A stretch of DNA of 64,000 nucleotides from Paenibacillus oceani (GTDB lineage: Bacteria; Bacillota; Bacilli; Paenibacillales; NBRC-103111), in the NCBI RefSeq assembly GCF_014705615.1, contig NZ_JACXJA010000022.1, forward strand, positions 1-64,000, in the 5' to 3' direction. Within the stretch, counting starts at the first letter, position 1, and each line of letters starts with the position of its first letter. The position numbers were made by a program, and so were the translations under genes. The notes beneath the pieces were generated by a model. The model did not search any database. It worked only from the letters and a program-made list of their open reading frames with translations, and was not told the DNA's origin. Below, one piece after another: positions 17,390 through 25,668 of the stretch.

Positions 17390-18349
17390 TTAATGAAACA
17401 ACGGGACGATAAGCGAATACCCGATAATGCCCAGCATCAGAACCGTAATGTGGAGCAGCGAGAAACCGAACATGGAGTTCGCCCATTTGTTCTCCGGTTT
17501 GCGGCGGTAGCCTGACACGCTAAGAACGATCCACCAAAGGCTAAGCGCGGCATTCGTCAACGCGATAATCGGATGAAGCGACCAGAATAACACGCTGGAT
17601 ACCAGCAACGCCACCAAATATGCGTTCATTTGCACGTACGTTCTGTGAATGCCTTTCACGACAGGCAGCATCGGAATGTTAGCTGCCCGGTACTCTTCCA
17701 TGCGCCGAATCGCGATGGCGTAAAAGTGAGGCATCTGCCAAATAAGCATCATCAGAAAAATAGCCAACGCTGCCGGATGAGTGATGTCGTCCGAGATAGC
17801 CGCCCAACCGATCAGCGGCGGCATAGCGCCCGATAAGCTTCCGACCTCCGTGTTATAAATCGTTCTGCGCTTCGTCCACATCGTATAAGGAAAAACGTAA
17901 AAAAACAGTCCGAGAAAGCCGAATACAGCGGCTAGCGGCGAAGCCAAATACAAGACGATCGTCCCGAGAAATGCGGTCGAGAAACCGATAATCAAGCCGC
18001 TTTTCGTGCCGACCTGTCCGGTTACGGTCGGTCTCGTTCTCGTTCTCTCCATAATGGCGTCTATATCCCGGTCATACAAATTGTTGAAAACGCCTGCCGA
18101 ACCGATCACCAAGGAAGAACCGATCAAGGCAAACAGGATGGGACCGATCTGATCAAATATGGACAATTGTTCGACATAAAGGGCCATACACAGACCCGCG
18201 AACATCGCAATTAAGTTCGATTTCACAATGCCGATCTTAATTGTATCGAATACAACTTTAGTGAACGATCTCGTCCGTATGTCGAGACTTAATGTCTGTT
18301 TTTGTACGCGCTCCACGAGATGCCCGCCCCTTCCTATATTTCTCTCCAT
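17390..18349 (-). CDS. ctaB: protoheme IX farnesyltransferase (heme O synthase, CtaB/CyoE)
   Basis: CtaB attaches a farnesyl group to heme B to give heme O for terminal oxidases. The 319-residue protein has about nine hydrophobic helices. It carries the UbiA-superfamily Asp-rich motif NNLYDRDIDAIMERTRTRP, and a second conserved loop reads YTMWTKRRTIYNTEVGSLSG. WQMPHFYAIAIRRMEEYR is another CtaB hallmark. No ctaA or cytochrome oxidase genes are visible here. It appears monocistronic. Confidence 0.95.
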   Translation of the reverse strand: MERNIGRGGHLVERVQKQTLSLDIRTRSFTKVVFDTIKIGIVKSNLIAMFAGLCMALYVEQLSIFDQIGPILFALIGSSLVIGSAGVFNNLYDRDIDAIMERTRTRPTVTGQVGTKSGLIIGFSTAFLGTIVLYLASPLAAVFGFLGLFFYVFPYTMWTKRRTIYNTEVGSLSGAMPPLIGWAAISDDITHPAALAIFLMMLIWQMPHFYAIAIRRMEEYRAANIPMLPVVKGIHRTYVQMNAYLVALLVSSVLFWSLHPIIALTNAALSLWWIVLSVSGYRRKPENKWANSMFGFSLLHITVLMLGIIGYSLIVPLFH

Positions 18350-18623
18350 CTAATGTTACCATAAATCGCGTTCATATTTCCGGTTTGCCAGTAAGGAATC
18401 ATTATTTTGTCAAATTGTTATGGCGCAAACGTGTCCGTAACGGTTATTTGCTTTAGGATTTAGAGAGGAAGCGCTCGGGACGGATAGCCGCCGTACTGGA
18501 GGCGGATAGGGAAGCGGCGGCGGTCGGGTGGAACGAACCTGCAGGTTGCGGTATAGTGAGAGAGAAGGCCGGTTTCCGGACGAAGGCCTTCCGACTACCG
18601 TAACGGAACAAGGAGAAGACGCC

Positions 18624-19613
18624 ATGCTGTTCATCGATAACCGCGGCATTACCGACCCGGCGCTTAACCTGGCGCTGGAAGAATATGCTCTGAAAACATT
18701 CCCGGCCGACGAGGACTATTTGCTCTTTTATATCAACGAGCCGTCCATCATTATCGGCAAAAACCAAAATACAGTCGAAGAAATAAACGCCGCATATGTG
18801 AAGGACAACGGCATTCACGTCGTTCGCCGGTTGTCCGGCGGTGGAGCCGTCTATCACGATCTCGGCAATCTGAACTTCAGCTTTATCACGAACGACGACG
18901 GCAAGTCGTTTCACAATTACCGCAAATTTACGGAGCCGGTTGTGCAGGCGCTGCGGGGGCTCGGGGTCGAGGCGGAACTGACCGGGCGCAACGATATCCA
19001 GGTCGGAGAGCGCAAAATATCCGGCAACGCCCAATATTCCACCAAAGGGCGGATGTTCAGCCACGGTACGCTGATGTTCGAATCGCAAATCGACAACGTC
19101 GTATCGGCGCTGAATGTAAATCCGGAGAAGATCAAATCGAAGGGCGTCAAATCGATTCGCAGCCGGGTGGCGAACATCTCCGAATTTCTGCGCGAGCCGA
19201 TCGTGATCGGGGAATTCCGGCAACGGCTGCTGGGGTCGATATTCGGCGGTACGGACATTCCCGAGTACAAGCTTGCGGAGGCGGACTGGGAAGCCGTCCG
19301 GAAGCTGGCGGACGAGCGGTACCGCAACTGGGATTGGAACTACGGCAGATCCCCTTCGTTTAACGTCCGCAAGACGCTGCGGATCGAGGGGGCAGGCACG
19401 TTCGACGTCCGCCTGAACGTGGAGGGCGGCAAAATCGCCGAGGCCGCCGTATTCGGCGACTTCTTCGGAGCCTGGGACGTGCAGGAATTCGCGGACAAGC
19501 TCGTAGGCGTCAAGTACGACGAAGAAGCGGTCCGGGCGCTGCTGGACGAGGTGGATTTGACCCGGTACTTCGGGGCGGTCACGAAGGAGCAGTGGCTGGA
19601 GTTGATGTTTTAG
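18624..19613 (+). CDS. lplA: lipoate-protein ligase A family
   Basis: The 329-residue protein fits the lipoate-protein ligase family, which activates free lipoate with ATP and loads it on E2 or GcvH lysines. The signature VVRRLSGGGAVYHDLGNLNF is present at about residues 68-87. The C-terminal accessory domain (about 240-329) favours a full ligase rather than a transferase. I chose the ATG at 18624, with AAGGAG 8 nt upstream; the frame is open for 32 more codons upstream. It is monocistronic and followed by a hairpin. Confidence 0.92.
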   Translation: MLFIDNRGITDPALNLALEEYALKTFPADEDYLLFYINEPSIIIGKNQNTVEEINAAYVKDNGIHVVRRLSGGGAVYHDLGNLNFSFITNDDGKSFHNYRKFTEPVVQALRGLGVEAELTGRNDIQVGERKISGNAQYSTKGRMFSHGTLMFESQIDNVVSALNVNPEKIKSKGVKSIRSRVANISEFLREPIVIGEFRQRLLGSIFGGTDIPEYKLAEADWEAVRKLADERYRNWDWNYGRSPSFNVRKTLRIEGAGTFDVRLNVEGGKIAEAAVFGDFFGAWDVQEFADKLVGVKYDEEAVRALLDEVDLTRYFGAVTKEQWLELMF

Positions 19614-19636
19614 CATCATCGCCATCAAGCGTTCGA

Positions 19637-19676
19637 TAGAGAGGCCGGTTGCTGTGAATAGCGGCCGGCTTCTCTA
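19637..19676 (+). terminator. terminator-like hairpin after lplA
   Basis: AGAGAGGCCGG pairs with CCGGCTTCTCT around a loop of about 14 nt, 24 bp after the lplA stop, followed by ATTTAGTTTG. The T-run is poor but the stem is strong. Confidence 0.6.
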
Positions 19677-20051
19677 TTTAGTTTGCTTTGGGGGCAGCCG
19701 TGACTCTGCCGAGGGCGCCACAGCCTTGGACGGGGGTGTCATAGCCTTGGCGAGGGGTGTCTCGGCTTTGCTGAAGGTGTATCGGTTTTGGCCGAAGGTG
19801 TCCCAGCCTGCTGAGGGTGACTCAGCCAGTCGATGGTGTCCCAGCTTAGCCGAAGGTGACTCAGCCAGTCGATGGTGTCCCAGCTAACGAACTCAATCGC
19901 GCTTATTGCCGAGAAAATGGCTTCTTTTTTGATGTAACGAACTCCAGCAGCCTTATGGACGAGTAAATAGACGGGAATGAAATCGCATCATTGAAATAAC
20001 GCTTGTGTAGTTCGTAACAATTCAGATCGCTACAACCGGACCCAATAAGAG
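19677..20051. other. intergenic region with GGTGTC and TAACGAACTC repeats
   Basis: Between the lplA hairpin and the convergent minus-strand gene there is no credible coding region. The left half (about 19690-19890) is a run of imperfect units. The right half has two copies of TAACGAACTC, at about 19886 and 19936, and a related GTAGTTCGTAAC on the opposite sense near 20009. Confidence 0.6.
19730..19887. repeat. imperfect tandem repeats with GGTGTC/GGTGACTCAGCC units
   Basis: Units of roughly 20 bp start with GGTGTC or GGTGAC and continue into CAGCC or CAGCT. The segment CAGCCAGTCGATGGTGTCCC occurs twice, exactly, in the last 65 bp. A 77-codon open frame across it only mirrors the repeat and is not taken as a gene. 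Confidence 0.7.
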
Positions 20052-20702
20052 TTACTGGGTTCGTAAGCCGTACGTACGATAACGCTGCTTGCCGCTAACC
20101 ACTAGCAGAAGCTGAAGTTCGACCAACTTATGAAGAACCCGCCTCGCATGCTGATCCGTGATCCGCAAATGAATGGCCAACTCCGAAGGTGTAAACGGTC
20201 GAAGCAGCCGCCTCGCATAACGAACGGTTTCCGCCTCCAGCCAAGTCAAAGGTTCGGGCACATCCATAGCAACAAACTTCCCGATAAAGGAAAGGACAAG
20301 CTGCTGGCAACGTTTGGGTTCATCGGTAATGGACCCGTAAGGGATGGAAAGAAACATCCACTCGTCCAGTGTCAACAAGCAATGCCGCCAGCATAAGTCC
20401 TTAAAGCGTCTCACATCGAGATCTCTTGCATGCGATCCGTAGCCTTGAATCTCGATGCCTCCTTTTACGCCGCCGGGCATATAAGCCAGATCCAGATAGC
20501 GATAACCGTTGTGGAAGTCGCGTACTTCCCATTCCGGATACAGATGGTTAAAGTTTTTCACAGCCGGAAACCAGACGGAGCGTAGAAACTCGTGAGTACC
20601 GTGGCCGAGTCCCTTCTCCAGTAGTTCGACTCTTCTATGATTTTTTTCATGGGCAATGGCCGACCGTACCCATTCCTCGTAGGCTTGTTCAAATCTTGAC
20701 AT
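20052..20702 (-). CDS. predicted PD-(D/E)xK nuclease-like domain fused to winged HTH
   Basis: The 216-residue protein has an N-terminal domain whose core resembles DUF559/Vsr-like restriction-endonuclease folds. Asp71 in YRYLDLAY is followed by GGIEIQGYGSHARD with Glu84, Gln86 and His91. The C-terminal 50 residues look like a winged helix (FTPSELAIHLRITDQHARRV, then LHKLVELQLLLVV). I chose the ATG at 20702, with GAGAGGTGGG upstream, rather than the frame's upstream extension. Without a homology search I cannot say whether it cleaves DNA or is a catalytically inert regulator. It is monocistronic, convergent with lplA. Confidence 0.7.
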   Translation of the reverse strand: MSRFEQAYEEWVRSAIAHEKNHRRVELLEKGLGHGTHEFLRSVWFPAVKNFNHLYPEWEVRDFHNGYRYLDLAYMPGGVKGGIEIQGYGSHARDLDVRRFKDLCWRHCLLTLDEWMFLSIPYGSITDEPKRCQQLVLSFIGKFVAMDVPEPLTWLEAETVRYARRLLRPFTPSELAIHLRITDQHARRVLHKLVELQLLLVVSGKQRYRTYGLRTQ

Positions 20703-20762
20703 CGAATCCCACCTCTCTCTACTTAGGCTAAAAATAAAGAAGCCACTTTGACACAAACCCAC

Positions 20763-21288
20763 CAGTCAAGGTGCAGCGTGTATCAAAGCGGCGTGTGCTT
20801 CACAACCGAACGTATATTTCAAGTATACCCGGATTCATAGAAAATTCAATTACCGATTGTGCTCTGAATGGGGCACGGCGTTTAGGAGGGAGAACGGCTA
20901 TCCGGTCCGTTTCGGTTCGGTTCGAGATTGGTCGGCCGTTTCGAGGGAAACCGGAGCTAACTGACAGCAGCTTTTGGAGGCTTTCCAGAGGACAGTTGAG
21001 GCCGAATAAGCGTTGGAAGGACAAGCTGCTCCCAGGCCGCGCCGCTCGCGATCCCGGCGTACGGCGCCCGGTCACGCGTCGGCTGTCCTGCTGGCGACGC
21101 TTGGGTTCATCGGCAATCCAACGAAGGGCTAGTTAGAAACCCGATGAAAGGCTCTTTAGAAACTACCATTTCTGAAAAATTGGTTTCCGTCCCGCCGTCC
21201 ATCTCCTACCAATCGGTGCACTTGTCCAAGCGCGTTGAGAGATTGCTGCATATACTGGCAGCATATGACGTACGGGAGGTGGAGGTAC
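20763..21288. other. intergenic region with a fragment resembling the nuclease-wHTH gene
   Basis: No convincing gene is seen in this 526-bp stretch; the open frames here have unusual composition. It contains one segment (21017-21116) related to 20292-20330 of the neighbouring gene, described separately. Confidence 0.5.
21017..21116 (-). pseudogene. interrupted fragment related to the nuclease-wHTH gene
   Basis: AAGGACAAGCTGCT at 21017-21030 matches 20292-20305 of the neighbouring gene. GGCGACGCTTGGGTTCATCG onward at about 21093-21116 matches its direct continuation at about 20306-20330 with few differences. In this copy the two parts are separated by about 61 nt, which end in CTGCT, the same five bases as at the break. 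It may be a remnant of a paralogue with an insertion. Confidence 0.45.
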
Positions 21289-21471
21289 ATGGAAAAACTT
21301 CTCACTCATGCAGGAGGAGTTCTGGCCGGATATGTGCTGACCGAGCTGCCGCTCGACGGTACGATGATATCCAGCCTGGAACCCGTATTAGACGGCGTTG
21401 GCATCGTCTCTATGGTCCTATTCTCGGGAACGTTGATCTACAAAGCCGTGAAAACGTTGATGGGCAAATAA
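21289..21471 (+). CDS. small membrane protein
   Basis: This 60-residue protein has two hydrophobic stretches (about 5-20, HAGGVLAGYVLTELPL; and 33-52, GVGIVSMVLFSGTLIYKAV) and a basic C-terminus. The start at 21289 follows GGGAGGTGGAGG closely, and a strong terminator follows the stop, which supports a real small gene. No known family is recognised. Confidence 0.7.
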   Translation: MEKLLTHAGGVLAGYVLTELPLDGTMISSLEPVLDGVGIVSMVLFSGTLIYKAVKTLMGK

Positions 21472-21514
21472 TTATGGATACGCGCTGCGCGCTGTAAGGC
21501 GCAGCTGCGAAGGA

Positions 21515-21543
21515 CCGGGGACCAATTGGCCCCGGTTCTTTTT
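21515..21543 (+). terminator. rho-independent terminator
   Basis: ACCGGGG and CCCCGGT enclose a short loop containing CCAATTGG and are followed by TCTTTTTAA. It lies about 45 bp after the small membrane protein gene. Confidence 0.85.
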
Positions 21544-21779
21544 AACGTTAAAGAATGTTTAAGTTTACTAAAGCGTTAAAGTGGTAAAATGAAACATTCT
21601 TTACCCGCCGATCAGGTTCGGCTCACCGAAGCACTGTCTTGCCTGCATAACGAGCACCGCTCCTTGGAATGCGCAACGAATAAAGCTTTTCCTATTTTTC
21701 GTCCAATTAGGAACTCGAGCGTTGGCTGAGTAACCTGTATAATGGTTGTATTCAGGTTAAAGTTTAGGAGGCAACCATC

Positions 21780-23630
21780 ATGCCGGAACAAAAGGAAACG
21801 TTAGCAGCGTTTACCGACCACGGCGTTCCCGTACCAGCCAATGAAGGGCGTACGGCGGCCATCTGCACGAATCGCGAAGGAGAGACGCGTCTGGTTATAG
21901 CGGCACGCGGTTATGCCGTTATTGTAAACCCGCAGGAGAGGACCAGTCTGCAGGTGCCGTTCCCGGAGCAGCATGTCGATTACCCGTTTGCTTCCTATAG
22001 CAGCGAGGACGGGATGTTTTATGTCGGAGCGGGCGGGATGTTCATGGTGCTGGACCCGTTCCGGGGACGGTTTACCGATTACGCCCGGCCCGGGCTGACC
22101 GGAGAAATCGTCGGCTTCTGCTTCGCGGAAGACGGCCGGGGGACGATCTATACAGCCTCTTATCCGCAATGCCGTCTAATGAAATATGAGCCGGAGCGCA
22201 AAACGCTGACGGTGATCGGACAGCTGGACGCGGAGGAGAAATATCCGTTCAGCCTGGCCGTGGACGCCTATGGCTGGATCTACGGCGGGATCGGAACCGA
22301 GCGCAAAACGATCGCGGCCGTAGACCCGGTGACGCTGCAAGCCCGCTCCCTGGTGCCGGACGGCGAGCGGCGGAAAGGTCAAGGGAAGGTGCATCGGGGC
22401 GCGGACGGCCGCGTGTACGGTTATTATGATACCGAGTCTGGCGGGTCTGAACCGCGGTGGTACCGGCTGGAGCAAGGGCGGATGAGTCCCGTAACGGCCG
22501 AGCAAGTCGCGAAGAGCGCCTATAGCGGAACCGGGTTTGAGACGGTCCATCGCGCCTTCCCGCATCCGTGGGTGCTGCTGGAGATGAGTCTGGCGGAGAA
22601 GGAAGTCGTCCTGCTGGACCAGTCTTCGGGCCAAAGCTTCCCGGTCCGGCTGTCGTACGAGACGGACGGCGCCGACTTGTCGCCGCTCGTGGCGGGTCCC
22701 GACGGCCGCATCTACGACACTTCGAACCACCCGCTCCAGCTGTACCGGTACGATCCGCACTTCGGTGCCGTAGAGAACTTCGGCGGCAAGGCGATTGAGA
22801 AAGGCGGCGGCGGCAACATCTGCGCCTATGCGGTGCTGGGCGGCCGGATTGCAGGAGCGGCTTATGCGGGAGGTCACGTCCATCTTATCGATACAACCCG
22901 GCCTATCGTCACCGATGCGGCGGCGGAGGGGCGGAATCCGCAGCTGGTCACATCGCAGGAAGCGATCTACCGCCCGCGCTGCGCGCTGGCGCATCCAGAC
23001 GGAGAGCACGCCGTATTTGGCGGCTATGCGGGATACGGTGCGATCGGCGGCGGCTTGTACATACGCAATGTGACAACCGGCGAAGACGAACTGCTGCCCA
23101 ACGAGCGTCTTGTTCCTTACCACAGCACCGTTTGTATGGTCGCGCTGCCGGGCGGCGATTTATTGTGCGGCACGAGCGTGGAAGCTCCGGGTGGAGGCAA
23201 GCCCAAAGAAACGGAGGGGAGGCTGTACCGGCTCGATTGGCAGGCGAAACGGGTCGTCTACAGCGAAGTGCCGGTGCAAGGGGAGCCGGAAGTAGCTTTG
23301 ATGGAAATCGACGGGCAGGGCAAGGTCCATGCGTTCACGGCGAAACATTATTTCGTATATGACCCGATGACGAGACAAGTGATCCATACCGAGAATATCG
23401 AGGAAATGGGCGGTGTCGTACGCAACGGCCTTGTGAAGGATGAGGCGGGGCGTATATACGGAGTCCGAACCCGATCGGTTTTCCGGATCGACACCGGCTC
23501 CTTCAAGCTTGTGCCGCTGCATGCGGAACCGCCGGCCATTACGGCCGGGTTGGCTTATGTGGACGGCCGGCTGTACTTTGCGTCGGGCAAAAGGTTGTGG
23601 AGCATGGCGATCCCCGGCTATCAGCGCTGA
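21780..23630 (+). CDS. beta-propeller protein of unknown function
   Basis: The 616-residue protein consists of repeated beta-propeller-type blades: GMFYVGAGGMFMVLDPFRGR, GTIYTASYPQCRLMKYEP, GWIYGGIGT, GRIYDTSNHPLQLYRYDP, GGLYIRNVTTGE, GRIYGVRTRSVFRID and GRLYFASGKRLWSM. The repeated G-x-[IL]-Y pattern suggests about ten to fourteen blades, perhaps two seven-bladed propellers. No signal peptide or catalytic motif is seen, so it should be cytoplasmic. TTAGGAGGCAACCATC precedes the ATG. It ends at a bidirectional terminator shared with nagA. Function unknown; a carbohydrate-related role is only suggested by the neighbours. Confidence 0.8.
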   Translation: MPEQKETLAAFTDHGVPVPANEGRTAAICTNREGETRLVIAARGYAVIVNPQERTSLQVPFPEQHVDYPFASYSSEDGMFYVGAGGMFMVLDPFRGRFTDYARPGLTGEIVGFCFAEDGRGTIYTASYPQCRLMKYEPERKTLTVIGQLDAEEKYPFSLAVDAYGWIYGGIGTERKTIAAVDPVTLQARSLVPDGERRKGQGKVHRGADGRVYGYYDTESGGSEPRWYRLEQGRMSPVTAEQVAKSAYSGTGFETVHRAFPHPWVLLEMSLAEKEVVLLDQSSGQSFPVRLSYETDGADLSPLVAGPDGRIYDTSNHPLQLYRYDPHFGAVENFGGKAIEKGGGGNICAYAVLGGRIAGAAYAGGHVHLIDTTRPIVTDAAAEGRNPQLVTSQEAIYRPRCALAHPDGEHAVFGGYAGYGAIGGGLYIRNVTTGEDELLPNERLVPYHSTVCMVALPGGDLLCGTSVEAPGGGKPKETEGRLYRLDWQAKRVVYSEVPVQGEPEVALMEIDGQGKVHAFTAKHYFVYDPMTRQVIHTENIEEMGGVVRNGLVKDEAGRIYGVRTRSVFRIDTGSFKLVPLHAEPPAITAGLAYVDGRLYFASGKRLWSMAIPGYQR

Positions 23631-23684
23631 TGTCCGAGTTGATTTGCTTCTTAGGCGATGGCGAGTGAAATTGGGAATATAATT

Positions 23685-23720
23685 AAAGAAAGCCTGCGAA
23701 TGATTTGCAGGCTTTCTTTC
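23685..23720. terminator. bidirectional terminator between the propeller gene and nagA
   Basis: AAAGAAAGCCTGC pairs with GCAGGCTTTCTTT around a 9-nt loop. The stem itself gives a T-rich 3' end in both directions, and it lies between convergent genes. Confidence 0.88.
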
Positions 23721-23762
23721 GTAGGTACGCCTATTTGGTTAACACCTATTTGGTGCAAATGC

Positions 23763-24932
23763 TTATCTCCCGAACGTTTCCTGCTCCTTGCCCTTCACCC
23801 AGATGCGCTGAAGCTGAAGCTCCGGACCAACGATCAGCACGTCGGCTTGCTTGCCCGGGGCGAGACTGCCCGTCCGGTCGAAGAGACCGAGCTGGCGCGC
23901 CGGATTGCCGCTCATATAACGGCTTGCCTGCGGGACGGTGACGCCGACTTTGCCAACGACGTACTGCAGCGCTCCGATCATCGTCAGCGTGCTGCCCGCG
24001 AGACTGTTGCCTTCCTTCAGCGTAGCGACTCCGCCGGAGACGATAACCGCCAGCCCGCCGAGATCGTACTCGCCGTCCTCTAGTCCGGCCGCCGACATGG
24101 CGTCCGTAATCATGAGGAGGTTGTCCTCGGTTTTCGTTTTGGTCAGCAGCCGGATGCAGGCCGGATGGACGTGATGGCCGTCCGCGATAATCTCCGCCCG
24201 GATGCGGTCGTCGGTCAGAACGGCGCCGACAGTGCCCGGGTTGCGATGGTGAAGCCCAGTCATCGCGTTATACGTATGCACCGCCTGGTTCAGCCCGGCG
24301 TCGGCAGCCGCGATCACCTGATCGTAAGTGGCGTCGGTGTGCGCCGCAGCCGCGTTGATTCCGTTCGCGCGCAGCCACGAGATCAGCTCGAGCGCGCCTT
24401 CCGTTTCAGGTGCAAGCGACAGCTGCAGGATGAGACCGGGATGTTTCGCGGTCCATTCCTCGAGCCACGCTTTTTGCGGAGGGACGATGTAGGCCGGATT
24501 TTGCGCGCCTTTCCATTTGAGGTTAATGAAAGGTCCTTCCAGATGAACGCCGACAACCTGGGCGTAGGGCATGTCCTTCGACCGGTAGTCGCCGACGACG
24601 TCCAGCACTTGGGAGAGATGATCCTTAGGTCCCGTCAGCGTCGTAGCGACGATGGAAGTCGTCCCGTGGCCGGCGTGGAACCGGGTGATCGTGTCGATCG
24701 ACTCCTTCGTCGCGTCCATCCAGTCGGCGCCGTAGCCTCCGTGAACGTGAACGTCCACGAAGCCCGGAAGCACCCAGCCGCCTTGCGCGTCGACCGTCTC
24801 CGCATCGCCGCCGGCGTACAGAGAAGCGCTGATCGACTCGATGATTCCTCCATTCAGAACGATGGTGCCGCCGTCGATAACTTCTTGCTCGGTGACGATT
24901 TTTGCATTGGTGATCGCGATTTTTCCGCTCAT
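23763..24932 (-). CDS. nagA: N-acetylglucosamine-6-phosphate deacetylase (NagA)
   Basis: NagA removes acetate from GlcNAc-6-phosphate. The 389-residue protein has the amidohydrolase metal motif DVHVHGGYGADWMD near the N-terminus, VGVHLEGPFIN with the metal-binding Glu, AAAHTDATYDQ, and LMITDAMSAAGLEDGEY with the catalytic Asp. I chose the ATG at 24932, which overlaps the nagB stop as ATGA; the frame upstream of it is open but lies inside nagB. It is the last gene of rpiR-nagB-nagA and links with NagZ-type GlcNAc release elsewhere in the window. Confidence 0.96.
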   Translation of the reverse strand: MSGKIAITNAKIVTEQEVIDGGTIVLNGGIIESISASLYAGGDAETVDAQGGWVLPGFVDVHVHGGYGADWMDATKESIDTITRFHAGHGTTSIVATTLTGPKDHLSQVLDVVGDYRSKDMPYAQVVGVHLEGPFINLKWKGAQNPAYIVPPQKAWLEEWTAKHPGLILQLSLAPETEGALELISWLRANGINAAAAHTDATYDQVIAAADAGLNQAVHTYNAMTGLHHRNPGTVGAVLTDDRIRAEIIADGHHVHPACIRLLTKTKTEDNLLMITDAMSAAGLEDGEYDLGGLAVIVSGGVATLKEGNSLAGSTLTMIGALQYVVGKVGVTVPQASRYMSGNPARQLGLFDRTGSLAPGKQADVLIVGPELQLQRIWVKGKEQETFGR

Positions 24933-25660
24933 GCGTTCAGCAGCCTCCCTGCTTCGGTGTCGAGCAGAACGACGACATGCGGGTGCGTTTGCAGCAGCGA
25001 CGCCGGGCACTCGGTCGTAATCGGGCCTTGCAGCGCTTTTTGGACGATTTCCGCTTTGTCCGCGCCGCGTACGACGAGCAGAATCATTTTCGCTTTCAAA
25101 ATCGCCCCGACTCCCATCGTAAGCGCATGAGTCGGCACCTGGTCGATCGAATCGAAGAAGCGGGCGTTCGCCTGGCGGGTCTCGTCCTTCAGCTTGACGA
25201 TATGAGTGCCGCTGACGAGCGAATGGTCCGGCTCGTTGAACCCGATATGTCCGTTATGGCCGAGGCCGAGAAGCTGCAGGTCGATCTGCTTCGCGTCTTC
25301 GAGCAATTGGTTGTACCGGGCGCATTCCTGTTCCAGGTTTTCCGCGTTGCCGTTCGGAAGATAGGTGCGTTCCGCAGCAAAGTCGACATGGCCGAACAGG
25401 TGATGCTTCATATAAGCATGGTAGCTTTCCGGATGATCCTCGGCAATGCCTACATATTCGTCGAGGTTAAACGAGGTGGCCGATTTGAAGCTGACCATCC
25501 CTTTGTTGTACGACTTGACGATCTCCTCATAGATTCCGACCGGGGTTCCGCCGGTAGCAAGACCGAGCACCGCCCGCGGGTTAGTCTGTACGAGTCCGGT
25601 GATGATGCCTGCGCCCGCTTCGTTTAATTCCTCGTTAGAGCGGAAAGTTAAAATGTTCAT
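24929..25660 (-). CDS. nagB: glucosamine-6-phosphate deaminase (NagB)
   Basis: NagB converts glucosamine-6-phosphate to fructose-6-phosphate and ammonia. The 243-residue protein contains LGLATGGTPVGIYEE, SFNLDEYVG with the catalytic Asp, and LGLGHNGHIGFNEP, which has the HNGH form seen in Firmicutes. I chose the ATG at 25660 (MNILTFRSNEE), which matches the family N-terminus; the longer open frame upstream is inside the regulator gene. GGGAG lies about 13 nt upstream. It is 8 bp after the rpiR stop and overlaps nagA by 4 nt. Confidence 0.96.
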   Translation of the reverse strand: MNILTFRSNEELNEAGAGIITGLVQTNPRAVLGLATGGTPVGIYEEIVKSYNKGMVSFKSATSFNLDEYVGIAEDHPESYHAYMKHHLFGHVDFAAERTYLPNGNAENLEQECARYNQLLEDAKQIDLQLLGLGHNGHIGFNEPDHSLVSGTHIVKLKDETRQANARFFDSIDQVPTHALTMGVGAILKAKMILLVVRGADKAEIVQKALQGPITTECPASLLQTHPHVVVLLDTEAGRLLNA

Positions 25661-25668
25661 CGTGTGTG

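Noticed and set aside
19654-19887. 77-codon frame after lplA
   Set aside because: Product is the translation of the non-coding tandem repeat; start codon lies in the terminator stem.
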